Part shown: positions 51,393 to 61,378 of the stretch, piece by piece
Layout of the letters: every line of letters starts with the position of its first letter
How positions within the stretch are numbered: position 1 is the first letter of the stretch
Assembly (NCBI RefSeq): GCF_001401155.1
Contig: NZ_LJRO01000381.1
Span: 29,834-93,833 of the forward strand
DNA: 64,000 nucleotides
Source of the DNA: Pseudomonas tremae
Lineage (GTDB): Bacteria; Pseudomonadota; Gammaproteobacteria; Pseudomonadales; Pseudomonadaceae
Direction of reading: 5' to 3'
Program-made: the position numbers and the translations under genes
Notes under the pieces: model-generated
Seen by the model: the letters and a program-made list of their open reading frames with translations, nothing else
What the model was told of the DNA's origin: nothing
Database searches by the model: none

Positions 51393-52061
51393 AGGTAACG
51401 TATCTCCGAAATGCTCATCAAGGTCTGCTCATGCAACCTTGGTTGGGGCGGGCGCGCGTAGAAAAGCGCCCGCGCCAGGGAATGTGATTGCGCCAGTAAA
51501 AGGCGGTTTACGGTATCGAAGCTCATTGGCATCGTGTGCGGCACAGACTGACCGCCTGGGCGGGAAGTCTTCGCGCTGGATAAGGGGATGGTTCTGTCGT
51601 CGCTGAGGGGCGCGGAGCATGCATCGTCTATTTGTAATTTTCCGACGTAGGTTCCGACGATGAGTAACACGAGGTCTTCATTGCAGGACGGTTTTACTAA
51701 ATAAAGCGTATCCGGTATGTGAACTCATTGCTGTAAGGGCAACTTGGGCCTGTCGTCCCTGGCTGGGCGGTACAAATGACCCTGCCTTTCGACTCTGGTT
51801 CCGTTCTGGCTACCGGTTTCATTGAGCTTCTGATACCGAAAACAAAGGCCTGCACATTAACATAAGCGGCCGCTTGAGAACATTCAGCGGCCGTGAAATT
51901 AAGCGTCTGCGGCGTGCTGTCCGATGCCCGGCCATAAGTGATGTCTGGCAACCTTTGCTGTCATGCAAAGATACTTAAATGCTGCTTTTTCAAAAGCTTG
52001 CGAAAGGCACTTCGCAGGTGGGCAGGGAAATATACAGCTGTGGATGAGCCGGATTTGCAAT
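51393..52061. other. 669-base gap inside the O-antigen locus
   Basis: No convincing gene: short open frames on both strands lack ribosome sites and family character. It lies directly upstream of rmlC and downstream of a glycosyltransferase stop, so the promoter of the rmlC-wzm-wzt run is expected here. No ops/JUMPstart element was found. A gene may have been lost from this place. Confidence 0.5.
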
Positions 52062-52991
52062 CTAGCGATTATCGGGCTGTTCAGGTTTATTCAGCGTAGC
52101 TGCCAGGCAGGCAATTATGAAAAAAAGCTTGTCTCGGGGTCTTCTGCGGCACTCTCGTGCCTTGAACGCGAGGCGAAGAAATAGCCATCGTGTGCCAGCC
52201 GTCTTCCCCGTGGGCAGCGCTTCGTTGCCCCCGGTCAACTGGCTGATCAACAGCACCTGTCCGGCCCACCAGCCGTCAGCAATCTTTTTCAGGCGAGTGA
52301 GCAGTGAAGCCAGCCCGGTGTTGGCGCCAACCTGGTTATTGGCATGTTGACGATAGTCCATGCCTGGAACCGGATCGATAAGCCAGTGGTAGCCTTGGCT
52401 GCGAGCAAATGCGTAGCAGTACCAGTCATGCAAACTGACAGACTGTGCCGCGTCCCACTGCGCAATAAGCGACGCCTTGAAGGCATCCGCAAGAGGGCGG
52501 CTCAAAACATAGGTGCAGCCGGGGCCTGCCGCTTCAAAAAGATGGTCCCATCGAACTTGAGGCTGGGCCTTGTCCAATAATAGGCGTTGCCCATTCGGCC
52601 AGAAGGCGATGACATTGCTGGAGTAGGCGTGATGGTTGCCGGGCTTCAGGGCCGATACGGCGCGCTCAAGCTTGTCTGGGTACCAGATATCGTCCTGATC
52701 GGAAAACGCCACGTAATCGTACGAAGAGAAGTCCACATCCCGAATCAGGCGAAAGAAATTGCGCGACGCTCCGCCGAATCGTGCGGCAAGCGGCAGCAGG
52801 GTGACGTTTGCATGGCGCTGCGCATAGTCGGCACACCACGCTTCAGTGCCGTCCGTAGAGGTATCGACACTGATGAACACGCTGACGCAGACATGTGTCT
52901 GCATCAGAATGGATTCAAGTTGCGCCTCTATCCATGACCTGCCGTTGTAGGCTGCCAACAGCACGGCGACCTTTGGAATAACAGACGACAT
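52062..52991 (-). CDS. Family 2 glycosyltransferase (rhamnosyltransferase-like)
   Basis: The 309-residue protein has a GT-A domain: VAVLLAAYNGRSWIEAQLES, VDTSTDGTEAW, and the metal motif FSDQDDIWYPDKLERA, with HDWYCYAFA and MDYRQHANNQVGAN as in bacterial rhamnosyltransferases. It probably adds L-rhamnose to the growing O chain or its primer. It lies 41 bases downstream of rmlA and ends the rml run. Motif order is shared with the 32681-33694 protein. Confidence 0.87.
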   Translation of the reverse strand: MSSVIPKVAVLLAAYNGRSWIEAQLESILMQTHVCVSVFISVDTSTDGTEAWCADYAQRHANVTLLPLAARFGGASRNFFRLIRDVDFSSYDYVAFSDQDDIWYPDKLERAVSALKPGNHHAYSSNVIAFWPNGQRLLLDKAQPQVRWDHLFEAAGPGCTYVLSRPLADAFKASLIAQWDAAQSVSLHDWYCYAFARSQGYHWLIDPVPGMDYRQHANNQVGANTGLASLLTRLKKIADGWWAGQVLLISQLTGGNEALPTGKTAGTRWLFLRLAFKARECRRRPRDKLFFIIACLAATLNKPEQPDNR

Positions 52992-53032
52992 ACTGTTCGC
53001 AGCCCTGCGGTATGGAATAGAGGTTGGCAGTC

Positions 53033-53923
53033 TTAGAACGAGCCCAGGTCGAGCAGCTTCTGCAGATACTGCCCGTAACCGGTTTTCTTCAGTTTCTGGG
53101 CTTGTTCACCCAACTGAGCGGCAGTGATCCAGCCATTGGTGTAGGCAATTTCTTCCAGGCAAGCGACTTTCCAGCCCTGGCGTTGCTCGATGGTGTGCAC
53201 AAAATGGCTCGCTTCCAGCAGCGACTCGTGCGTGCCGGTGTCGAGCCATGCAAAGCCGCGCCCCAGGATCTCTACGGTCAGGCTCTTCTGCTCAAGGTAA
53301 GCGCGGTTCACGTCGGTGATTTCCAGCTCGCCACGTTCGGAAGGCTTGATGCTTTTCGCGATTTCAACAACCTGATTGTCGTAGAAGTACAGGCCGGTGA
53401 CTGCGTAGCTCGACTTCGGCTCTGAAGGCTTCTCTTCGATGCTCAAGGCGCGACCTGTGTCGTCGAACTCGACAACACCAAAGCGCTCCGGGTCGGAAAC
53501 GTGGTAACCGAAAACGGTAGCACCGCTGGTCTGCTGGCTGGCAGAGCGCAGGTTGTCGGAGAAGTGCTGACCGTAAAAGATGTTGTCGCCCAGGATCAGG
53601 CAGCAAGGGTCTTCGCCGATGAACTCTTCGCCGATGATGAAGGCTTGCGCCAGGCCGTCAGGCGTAGGTTGCTCTGCGTAAGTGAGCTGAATGCCATATT
53701 GGCTGCCATCGCCCAGCAGCTTGCGGAAACTTGGCAAGTCTTCTGGCGTGGAGATGATCAGCACTTCGCGCATGCCTGCCAGCATCAGCACTGACAGAGG
53801 GTAGAAAATCATCGGCTTGTCGTAGATCGGCAGCATCTGCTTGGATACGCCAAGGGTGAGCGGGTGCAGACGAGTGCCCGAGCCGCCGGCCAGGATGATG
53901 CCTTTACGATTGATGGTGGTCAT
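53033..53923 (-). CDS. rmlA: Glucose-1-phosphate thymidylyltransferase
   Basis: The 296-residue enzyme makes dTDP-glucose from glucose-1-phosphate and dTTP, first step to dTDP-rhamnose and to the 3-amino-sugar. Seen: GIILAGGSGTRLHPLT (nucleotide binding), QMLPIYDKPMIFYPLS, LILGDNIFYG, and FAWLDTGTHESLLEAS. Length normal. The start overlaps the rmlD stop by 4 bases. Confidence 0.96.
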   Translation of the reverse strand: MTTINRKGIILAGGSGTRLHPLTLGVSKQMLPIYDKPMIFYPLSVLMLAGMREVLIISTPEDLPSFRKLLGDGSQYGIQLTYAEQPTPDGLAQAFIIGEEFIGEDPCCLILGDNIFYGQHFSDNLRSASQQTSGATVFGYHVSDPERFGVVEFDDTGRALSIEEKPSEPKSSYAVTGLYFYDNQVVEIAKSIKPSERGELEITDVNRAYLEQKSLTVEILGRGFAWLDTGTHESLLEASHFVHTIEQRQGWKVACLEEIAYTNGWITAAQLGEQAQKLKKTGYGQYLQKLLDLGSF

Positions 53924-54828
53924 TTATTCAGAGTTTCCATGAGCATTCGGGCTACACCACTTTGCCAGTCAGGCAGGTGCAGAGAAAAATTGTGGCGCAG
54001 CTTTTCTGTGTTCAAACGCGAATTCAGAGGACGTTGCGCAGGTGTCGGATACTCGGCTGTGCCGATCGGGTTGATCGTTTCTACCGCCAGAGGTTCCCCA
54101 TTGGCGCGTGCGTAATCAATCACGTACTGCGCGTAGGCATGCCATGACACTTCGCCGGCAGGCGCCAAGTGGTATATGCCACAGAGTTCCGGCCTTGCAA
54201 GCGCTTGCTGCAGCGCCGCCGTGGCTATATCGGCCAGCAACTCTGCGCCTGTAGGTGCGCCAATCTGATCGGCGATCACATTCAGCGTGGGGCGGTCTTT
54301 TGCAAGTCGCAGCATGGTCTTGGCGAAGTTGTTGCCGCGTGCCGCGTAAACCCAGCTGGTGCGGAAGATCAGGTGCTTGCAGCCTGAGGCAACAATGAGT
54401 CGTTCGCCCTCAAGCTTGGTCGCGCCGTAATAGTTGACCGCAGACACAGCGTCGCTTTCTTTCCACGCAGTGGTCCCTGTACCGTCGAACACGTAGTCCG
54501 TCGAGTAATGAACCAGCAGGGCGTCCAGCGTGTGGGCCTCTTCTGCCAGAACCTGGCTTGCCAGAGCGTTGACCGTATGCGCGAGTTCCTGCTCGGTCTC
54601 TGCCTTGTCGACGGCAGTGTAGGCCGCGGCGTTGACGATGACTTGAGGTTGAACGCGGCGAATCGTGTTGCGCAAACCTTCGAGGTTGGAGAGGTCCCCG
54701 GAAAGGTCGCCATAGTCTGTAGAGACGGTGTGGCGATCAAGCGCCACGACCTCGCCCAGTACCGCCAGAGAGCGTTGCAGCTCCCAACCGACCTGGCCGT
54801 TTTTTCCCAGCAGAAGAATTTTCATCAT
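53920..54828 (-). CDS. rmlD: dTDP-4-dehydrorhamnose reductase
   Basis: The 302-residue SDR-type reductase makes dTDP-L-rhamnose in the last step. Seen: LLLGKNGQVGWEL cofactor loop at the N-terminus, VNAAAYTAVDKAE, STDYVFDG, and Tyr-x3-Lys in NYYGATKLEGE. Two adjacent ATG codons begin the gene (54828, 54825); the first overlaps the rmlB stop. Confidence 0.95.
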   Translation of the reverse strand: MMKILLLGKNGQVGWELQRSLAVLGEVVALDRHTVSTDYGDLSGDLSNLEGLRNTIRRVQPQVIVNAAAYTAVDKAETEQELAHTVNALASQVLAEEAHTLDALLVHYSTDYVFDGTGTTAWKESDAVSAVNYYGATKLEGERLIVASGCKHLIFRTSWVYAARGNNFAKTMLRLAKDRPTLNVIADQIGAPTGAELLADIATAALQQALARPELCGIYHLAPAGEVSWHAYAQYVIDYARANGEPLAVETINPIGTAEYPTPAQRPLNSRLNTEKLRHNFSLHLPDWQSGVARMLMETLNK

Positions 54829-55898
54829 TTATCGGCGCGTGCTGTGTAGTTTTTGTCGATCCATTGCTGGTAGCTGCCGCTCTTGACGTGGGCAACCCAC
54901 TCAGGATTGTCGAGGTACCACTGCACGGTCTTGCGAATGCCCGACTCGAAGCTCTCTTCCGGTACCCAGCCCAGTTCGCGCTGGATCTTGCTGGCGTCGA
55001 TTGCGTAGCGCAGGTCGTGGCCAGGACGGTCCTGAACATAAGTGATCAGGCTGGCATGCGGACGATGAGCCGAATCCGGGCGCATCTGGTCGAGCAGGGC
55101 GCAGACAGTGTTGACCACTTCGATGTTCTGCTTCTCGTTGTGACCGCCGATGTTATAGGTTTCGCCGATCTCGCCTTCAGTCACGACCTTGTAAAGCGCG
55201 CGAGCGTGGTCTTCGACGTACAGCCAGTCACGAACCTGATCGCCTTTACCGTAAATAGGCAGCGGCTTGCCTTCCAGCGCGTTGAGGATGATCAGCGGGA
55301 TCAACTTCTCGGGGAAGTGGCACGGGCCGTAATTGTTGGAGCAATTGGTGACCAGGGTCGGCAGGCCGTAGGTACGGCTCCAGGCACGTACCAGGTGGTC
55401 GGAACTGGCCTTGCTGGCGGAGTAGGGCGAGCTTGGCTGGTAAGGGGTGGTTTCAGTGAAGAGGTCTTCCGGGCCTTCCAGATCGCCATACACTTCGTCG
55501 GTCGAAATATGATGGAAACGGAAGTTGGCCTTGCGCGCTTCATCCAGCTGGCTCCAGTAGCCGCGTGCAGCTTCAAGCAACACATAGGTGCCGATGATGT
55601 TGGTCTGGATGAACTCCGACGGGCCGGTGATGGAGCGGTCTACGTGGGATTCGGCTGCCAGGTGCATGACGGCATCAGGCTGATGCTCTTTGAAGACCCG
55701 ATCGAGGTCTTCGCGGTTGCAGATATCGACGTGCTCAAACGCATAGCGCTCGCTTTGATCCGCGGACTGGAGTGATTCAAGATTGCCCGCATAGGTAAGC
55801 TTGTCGACGTTGACGACGGAGTCCGTTGTATTGGCAATGATGTGCCGAATGACCGCCGAACCGATGAAGCCTGCACCGCCTGTTACTAAGATCTTCAA
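54825..55898 (-). CDS. rmlB: dTDP-glucose 4,6-dehydratase
   Basis: The 357-residue extended SDR converts dTDP-glucose to dTDP-4-keto-6-deoxyglucose, the branch point between rhamnose and the 3-acetamido sugar. Seen: ILVTGGAGFIGSAVIRHI, HLAAESHVDRSITGPSEFIQ, STDEVYGDLE, Tyr-x3-Lys in PYSASKASSDH. No ATG fits; TTG at 55898 with AAGG about 11 bases upstream is taken, giving the normal N-terminus. It is the first gene of the rmlBDA run. The 230 bases upstream hold its promoter region; nothing specific was recognised. Confidence 0.94.
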   Translation of the reverse strand: MKILVTGGAGFIGSAVIRHIIANTTDSVVNVDKLTYAGNLESLQSADQSERYAFEHVDICNREDLDRVFKEHQPDAVMHLAAESHVDRSITGPSEFIQTNIIGTYVLLEAARGYWSQLDEARKANFRFHHISTDEVYGDLEGPEDLFTETTPYQPSSPYSASKASSDHLVRAWSRTYGLPTLVTNCSNNYGPCHFPEKLIPLIILNALEGKPLPIYGKGDQVRDWLYVEDHARALYKVVTEGEIGETYNIGGHNEKQNIEVVNTVCALLDQMRPDSAHRPHASLITYVQDRPGHDLRYAIDASKIQRELGWVPEESFESGIRKTVQWYLDNPEWVAHVKSGSYQQWIDKNYTARADK

Positions 55899-56130
55899 AA
55901 GAGTATCTACCTTGGGTTGTGACAAGGCTCTGCCCGGTCCGTGGAAACAATCGCTGATCAGTCGCCGTCTTTGACATCTGCTTGCGTCAAACACGAATGT
56001 TTAAAATGACGTGGATAAGCGACGATTAAAGGACGATATTTTACATAGAAAAATAGACATCCCCAGCAAATAATTCGAGGGGGTCTGAAATAGTACTGCG
56101 GGCTGCTGCGCACCGACCCATAGAAACGCA

Positions 56131-56155
56131 AAAGCCCCGCTTAACGGGGCCTTTG
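56131..56155 (-). terminator. Terminator of the ychF operon
   Basis: On the minus strand GCCCCG and CGGGGC pair around a 5-base loop, followed by TTTTG, about 30 bases after the ychF stop. Confidence 0.75.
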
Positions 56156-56182
56156 GGGCGATGGATGAGAGCCGCCTATGGT

Positions 56183-57283
<1,101 letters not shown>

Positions 57284-57304
57284 GGTGTTTCCCCTCGAGT
57301 GATG

Positions 57305-57889
57305 TCAGGCCTTCTGGCTGTGCAGGTTTTTCATCGCCCGGTTCCATTCACCGGCGAGGATATCCGGCAGCACGCCGAGGGCAAAATCGATACTGGCGTC
57401 CAGTTTTTCCTGTTCGGCGCGTGGCGCTCGACCCAGGACAAAGCCGGATACCTTGCTGGCATCGCCCGGGTGGCCGATGCCAAGCCGCAAGCGATGAAAT
57501 GTGTTCTGGTTGCCGAGCTGCGCGATGATGTCGCGCAGGCCGTTGTGACCGCCATGGCCGCCGCCCGTCTTGAGTTTGGCAACGCCCGGAGGCAGGTCAA
57601 GTTCGTCATGCGCCACCAGAATCGATTCGACCGCAATGCGGTAGAAACCGGCAAGTGCCGCGACGGCCTGGCCGCTGCGGTTCATGTAGGTGGTGGGGAT
57701 CAGCAGACGAACATCCTGACCCTGATGCGTGAAGCGCCCGGTCAGGCCAAAGAATTTGCGCTCGGGAACGAGATTGACTCGTTGCGCCGCAGCAATACGC
57801 TCAACAAAAAAAGCCCCTGCGTTATGCCGGGTCTGTTCGTACTCAGCGCCTGGATTTCCCAGGCCCACGATCAGTTGTATGGCGGTCAC
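57305..57889 (-). CDS. pth: Peptidyl-tRNA hydrolase
   Basis: The 194-residue enzyme releases tRNA from peptidyl-tRNA dropped by ribosomes. Seen: IVGLGNPGAEYEQTRHNAG with catalytic His22, the LIPTTYMNRSGQAV strand, VAHDELDLPPG with the conserved Asp, and GGHGGHNGLRDI. It is between rplY and ychF, all on the minus strand. Confidence 0.96.
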   Translation of the reverse strand: MTAIQLIVGLGNPGAEYEQTRHNAGAFFVERIAAAQRVNLVPERKFFGLTGRFTHQGQDVRLLIPTTYMNRSGQAVAALAGFYRIAVESILVAHDELDLPPGVAKLKTGGGHGGHNGLRDIIAQLGNQNTFHRLRLGIGHPGDASKVSGFVLGRAPRAEQEKLDASIDFALGVLPDILAGEWNRAMKNLHSQKA

Positions 57890-58053
57890 GACAGGGGCTC
57901 TTCCTTTGGAGTTGTGGGTTCAACCGCTGGCGACAGCGGCAATACTGGCGAAAACTGCTCATTTACCATGATGTAAACTCCGCGATCTCGCCCGCTTTGC
58001 CTGCTATCGCTCGCGGTGTTTCCTGAGCAACTCCGACGTTACCAAGTAATGAA

Positions 58054-58668
58054 TTACTCGGCAGCGCCTTCTTCACCTTCGCCTTCTTCTTCGTCTTTGA
58101 CGATGCGCGGTGCGTGGACGTTGGCGATTGCCAAGTCAGTACCGTGTGCCAAAGCAACGAATTCGACGCCTTTAGGGGCTTTCAGCTCGGACAGGTGAAC
58201 GTTGTCACCCACTTCCAGTGCGCCCAGATCTACTTCGATGAACTCAGGCAGGTCTTTCGGCAGGCAGGTCACTTCCAGCTCGGTGGTAGTGTGCGAGATC
58301 TCGCCGCCTTTCTTGACCGGAGCTTCTTCGTTCAGGAAGTGGATCGGTACGATTGCGGTCAGTTTCTGACCAGCAATAACGCGCACGAAGTCAGCGTGCA
58401 GCACATGGCCTTTGGCCGGGTGACGTTGCAGTGCCTTGATGATCACGTTTTGCTTCTTGCCACCAACGTTCAGCTCGATGATGTGGCTGTAGGCCGCATC
58501 GTTTTCGAGCAGTTTGGCAACTTCCTTGGCCAGCATGCTGATGGACTCAGGAGCTTTGTCGCCACCGTAGACGACAGCTGGAACCAGGCTGGCGAGACGA
58601 CGCAGGCGGCGGCTCGCACCTTTCCCCAGGTCGGAACGCTGTTCTGCATTCAGTGTAAATTCGTTCAT
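58054..58668 (-). CDS. rplY: 50S ribosomal protein L25/general stress protein Ctc
   Basis: The 204-residue protein has an N-terminal L25 5S-rRNA binding domain (LNAEQRSDLGKGASRRLRR, VVYGG) and a C-terminal TL5/Ctc domain with an acidic tail (DEEEGEGEEGAAE). The long form is usual in Pseudomonas. The ATG at 58668 gives MNEFTLNAEQR; longer readings run into the terminator after prs. The 164-base gap to pth shows no gene. Confidence 0.95.
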   Translation of the reverse strand: MNEFTLNAEQRSDLGKGASRRLRRLASLVPAVVYGGDKAPESISMLAKEVAKLLENDAAYSHIIELNVGGKKQNVIIKALQRHPAKGHVLHADFVRVIAGQKLTAIVPIHFLNEEAPVKKGGEISHTTTELEVTCLPKDLPEFIEVDLGALEVGDNVHLSELKAPKGVEFVALAHGTDLAIANVHAPRIVKDEEEGEGEEGAAE

Positions 58669-58734
58669 GTTGTATCTCCAAATTAACCACATCCACCGTC
58701 GCGTTTGCGACCAGCGCTCGGGCGGTATGGGCAA

Positions 58735-58778
58735 AAAAGCCCCGCCCTGACCGGATGTCAGGGCGGGGCGCTTTTCGT
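58735..58778 (-). terminator. Strong terminator between prs and rplY
   Basis: A 12-bp GC-rich stem (GCCCCGCCCTGA with TCAGGGCGGGGC) and 7-base loop; on the minus strand TTTTTT follows. It ends prs transcription 30 bases after the stop, so rplY must have its own promoter or rely on readthrough. Confidence 0.88.
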
Positions 58779-58806
58779 CAGCAAAGTGCAGGCTAAGGGA
58801 AACCCC

Positions 58807-59748
58807 TTAGCGGAACATTGCGCTGATCGATTCTTCGTTGCTGATGCGGCGAACCGCTTCGGCGACTACCGGTGCAATATCCAGTTGACGGATACGGCCA
58901 CAGGCTTGAGCGGCGGCGGACAACGGGATGGTATTGGTCACCACCAGTTCGTCCAGCACAGAATTTTCAATGTTTTCGATGGCCCGGCCCGACAGCACAG
59001 GGTGTGTGCAGTAGGCGAAGACCTTGGCGGCACCATGCTCTTTCAGGGCCTTGGCCGCATGGCACAGTGTGCCGGCGGTATCGACCATGTCATCAACCAG
59101 AATGCAGGTACGCCCTTCGACATCACCGATGATATGCATCACTTCTGAGTGATTGGCTTTCTCACGGCGTTTGTCGATGATACCGAGATCTACACCCAGA
59201 GATTTGGCAACAGCACGTGCGCGCACGACGCCGCCGATATCCGGGGAAACGATCATCAGGTTTTCAAAGCGCTGGTCTTCGATGTCATCCACCAGAACGG
59301 GGGAGCCGTAGATGTTATCTACCGGAATATCGAAGAAGCCCTGGATCTGGTCAGCATGAAGATCAACCGTGAGCACACGGTCGATTCCCACTACGGTCAA
59401 CATATCGGCAACGACTTTCGCGCTGATAGCAACACGTGCGGAACGCGGACGGCGGTCCTGGCGGGCATAACCAAAGTAGGGAATCACAGCAGTGATTCGG
59501 GACGCTGAGGAGCGGCGGAAGGCATCAGCCATCACGACGAGTTCCATCAGGTTATCGTTCGTTGGTGCGCAGGTCGGCTGAATGATGAAGACGTCTTTAC
59601 CGCGGACGTTTTCATTAATCTCAGTGCTGATTTCACCGTCGGAAAACTTTCCAACAGAAACATCACCCAGTGGGATATGCAGCTGACGTACTACACGCCG
59701 AGCGAGATCGGGGTTGGCATTCCCCGTAAAGACCATCATCTTGGACAC
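58807..59748 (-). CDS. prs: Ribose-phosphate pyrophosphokinase
   Basis: The 313-residue enzyme makes PRPP for nucleotides, His and Trp. Seen: FSDGEISTEINENVRGKDVF, the flexible loop YARQDRRPRSARVAISAKVV, and the PRPP motif ILVDDMVDTAGTL. The start GTG at 59748 gives MSKMMVFTGNANPDLA, the usual length in Pseudomonas; ATG at 59739 is possible. It lies downstream of tRNA-Gln and ispE on the same strand. Confidence 0.96.
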   Translation of the reverse strand: MSKMMVFTGNANPDLARRVVRQLHIPLGDVSVGKFSDGEISTEINENVRGKDVFIIQPTCAPTNDNLMELVVMADAFRRSSASRITAVIPYFGYARQDRRPRSARVAISAKVVADMLTVVGIDRVLTVDLHADQIQGFFDIPVDNIYGSPVLVDDIEDQRFENLMIVSPDIGGVVRARAVAKSLGVDLGIIDKRREKANHSEVMHIIGDVEGRTCILVDDMVDTAGTLCHAAKALKEHGAAKVFAYCTHPVLSGRAIENIENSVLDELVVTNTIPLSAAAQACGRIRQLDIAPVVAEAVRRISNEESISAMFR

Positions 59749-59793
59749 GCGCAGTACCTAGAGGCTGAGGGTAACCTGGATGAGTATAGAAAA

Positions 59794-59868
59794 TGGCAGG
59801 GGCGGCTGGATTCGAACCAACGCATGGCAGGATCAAAACCTGCTGCCTTACCGCTTGGCGACGCCCCT
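59794..59868 (-). tRNA. tRNA-Gln (TTG)
   Basis: A 75-base cloverleaf with encoded CCA. Acceptor AGGGGCG pairs with CGCCCCT, and the anticodon stem GCAGG/CCTGC holds loop TTTTGAT with anticodon TTG. The T-arm has GTTCGAATC. It lies 37 bases after ispE and 45 before prs, probably within their transcript. Confidence 0.95.
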
Positions 59869-59905
59869 GTATTGAATCAATCGAGTGCTTGACACTCAAT
59901 TCCTG

Positions 59906-60754
59906 TTACAGAATCTGTAGCTTGCGATGCAACATCGAGATGTTACTTCCTTTCGCTACGAACCCCGTAAGGGTCTCTGTAAGAAGGGCCGAGACTTTAT
60001 CAGCTTCAGCTTTGTTTGGGAAGGCCCCAAACACACAACTTCCAGTTCCGGTTAATTTTGCTTCGGTAAAATTACCTAACAAATTCAAAGCGTTACGTAC
60101 TTCCGGGTAACGCCTCTCTACAACCACCTTACAGTCATTTCGACTGTTTCCCTTGGGAACGGGGCGCACTTTAATGGGCGGCGTGTCGCGTGTCAACAAC
60201 GGATCTGAAAAAATTTCTGCTGTACTTACAGCGACTTGCGGCACGAGCACCAAATACCACGGTTCTTCCGGGTTTTCCGGGGTCAGGATTTCACCGATAC
60301 CCTCAGCAAATGCTGCGCGGCCACGCACAAAAACCGGCACGTCGGCACCCAGTGTCAGGCCCAGCGCGGCAAGACGATCTTCATCCCAGCCCAGTTGCCA
60401 CAAATGATTCAGGCCGAGCAGGGTAGTGGCTGCATCGGAACTGCCGCCACCGATGCCGCCGCCCATGGGCAGGCGTTTTTCCAGCCAGATATCCATGCCC
60501 AGCGTACAGCCGGACTTTTGTTGCAATGCGCGGGCGGCTTTGACGATCAGATTGCTGTCATGCGGAACACCGGGGACCTCAGTCTGCAGGCGGATTTCAC
60601 CGTCTTCACGGATTGCAAAACCCAGTTCGTCGCCGTAGTCGAGAAACTGAAACAGGGTTTGCAATTCATGGTAACCGTCGGGGCGGCGGCCGAGGATGTG
60701 CAGCATCAGGTTCAGCTTTGCCGGAGCCGGCAAAACCATTTGTGGCGCACTCAT
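59906..60754 (-). CDS. ispE: 4-diphosphocytidyl-2-C-methyl-D-erythritol kinase
   Basis: The 282-residue GHMP kinase works in the MEP isoprenoid pathway. Seen: PAPAKLNLMLHILGRRPDGYHEL, the ATP loop LPMGGGIGGGSSDAATTLL, and LTGTGSCVFG near the C-terminus. The start at 60754 gives usual length; an earlier ATG at 60760 overlaps the lolB stop. It is coupled to lolB. Confidence 0.95.
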   Translation of the reverse strand: MSAPQMVLPAPAKLNLMLHILGRRPDGYHELQTLFQFLDYGDELGFAIREDGEIRLQTEVPGVPHDSNLIVKAARALQQKSGCTLGMDIWLEKRLPMGGGIGGGSSDAATTLLGLNHLWQLGWDEDRLAALGLTLGADVPVFVRGRAAFAEGIGEILTPENPEEPWYLVLVPQVAVSTAEIFSDPLLTRDTPPIKVRPVPKGNSRNDCKVVVERRYPEVRNALNLLGNFTEAKLTGTGSCVFGAFPNKAEADKVSALLTETLTGFVAKGSNISMLHRKLQIL

Positions 60755-60756
60755 GA

Positions 60757-61374
60757 TCATTGCCCCAGCTTGCGGGGCTGCCAGTCCTTGATGACCAGCG
60801 TGACGTCGAGATCCTGGCCGTGCAGCTTGACCCGTTCCGGCAGCCAGTAGCCGTTCTGCTCGACGTAGCTCAGGTATTCCACCTGCCAGCCATCCTGATC
60901 GAGACTGGCCAGGCGGCTGTCGCCATCCAGCGTCACGCTGCTTTTGCTGTCGGGGGCGGGCAGGCCGCGTACCCACCATACAAGGTGCGATACCGGCAAT
61001 TTCCAGCCCAGTTGATCTTGCAGGAGAGTTTCTGGCGTAGTGGCCTCATAGCGACCCTGATTGGCCACTTCGAGCACTACCGCGCCCGGCCTGCCGGTCA
61101 GGCGCGCAGCACCTCTACCCAGCGGGCCTGACAGGCGGATGTCGTAGTAGTCCTGGCGTTGCAGCCAGAACAGCGTGCCGCTGCCGGAATCCTTTGGTGC
61201 GCGGATGCCTACCTTGCCGTTGATCTGCCAGCCGTCAAGGCTGGTCAGTTGCTGTTTGTGTTCGCGCCATTGTGCAGGGTCGCCCTTGCCTTGAACGGAT
61301 TCGCGAGAGGTTAGCCCGGCGCAACCGGTGAGCAGGGCAATGAGGCTGAATACGATTACGTGGCGCAAAAACAT
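60757..61374 (-). CDS. lolB: Outer-membrane lipoprotein receptor LolB
   Basis: The 205-residue lipoprotein accepts lipoproteins from LolA and inserts them in the outer membrane. Seen: lipobox LLTGC with Cys18, WQINGKVGIRAPKDSGSGTL, and the LolB sequence LPVSHLVWWVRGLPAP. It starts 4 bases after the TPR gene stop. Confidence 0.94.
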   Translation of the reverse strand: MFLRHVIVFSLIALLTGCAGLTSRESVQGKGDPAQWREHKQQLTSLDGWQINGKVGIRAPKDSGSGTLFWLQRQDYYDIRLSGPLGRGAARLTGRPGAVVLEVANQGRYEATTPETLLQDQLGWKLPVSHLVWWVRGLPAPDSKSSVTLDGDSRLASLDQDGWQVEYLSYVEQNGYWLPERVKLHGQDLDVTLVIKDWQPRKLGQ

Positions 61375-61378
61375 GACG

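Noticed and set aside
51389..51951. Two short minus-strand frames upstream of rmlC (93 and 84 codons)
   Set aside because: No ribosome sites, no similarity by eye, and one overlaps the rmlC start; treated as non-coding.
51393..56130. ops/JUMPstart (RfaH) element for the O-antigen locus
   Set aside because: A GGCGGTAC at 51767 is on the strand opposite the operon and lacks the GGCGGTAG core; not reported as a site.
58114..58686. 190-codon plus-strand frame opposite rplY
   Set aside because: Shadow of the ribosomal protein gene.
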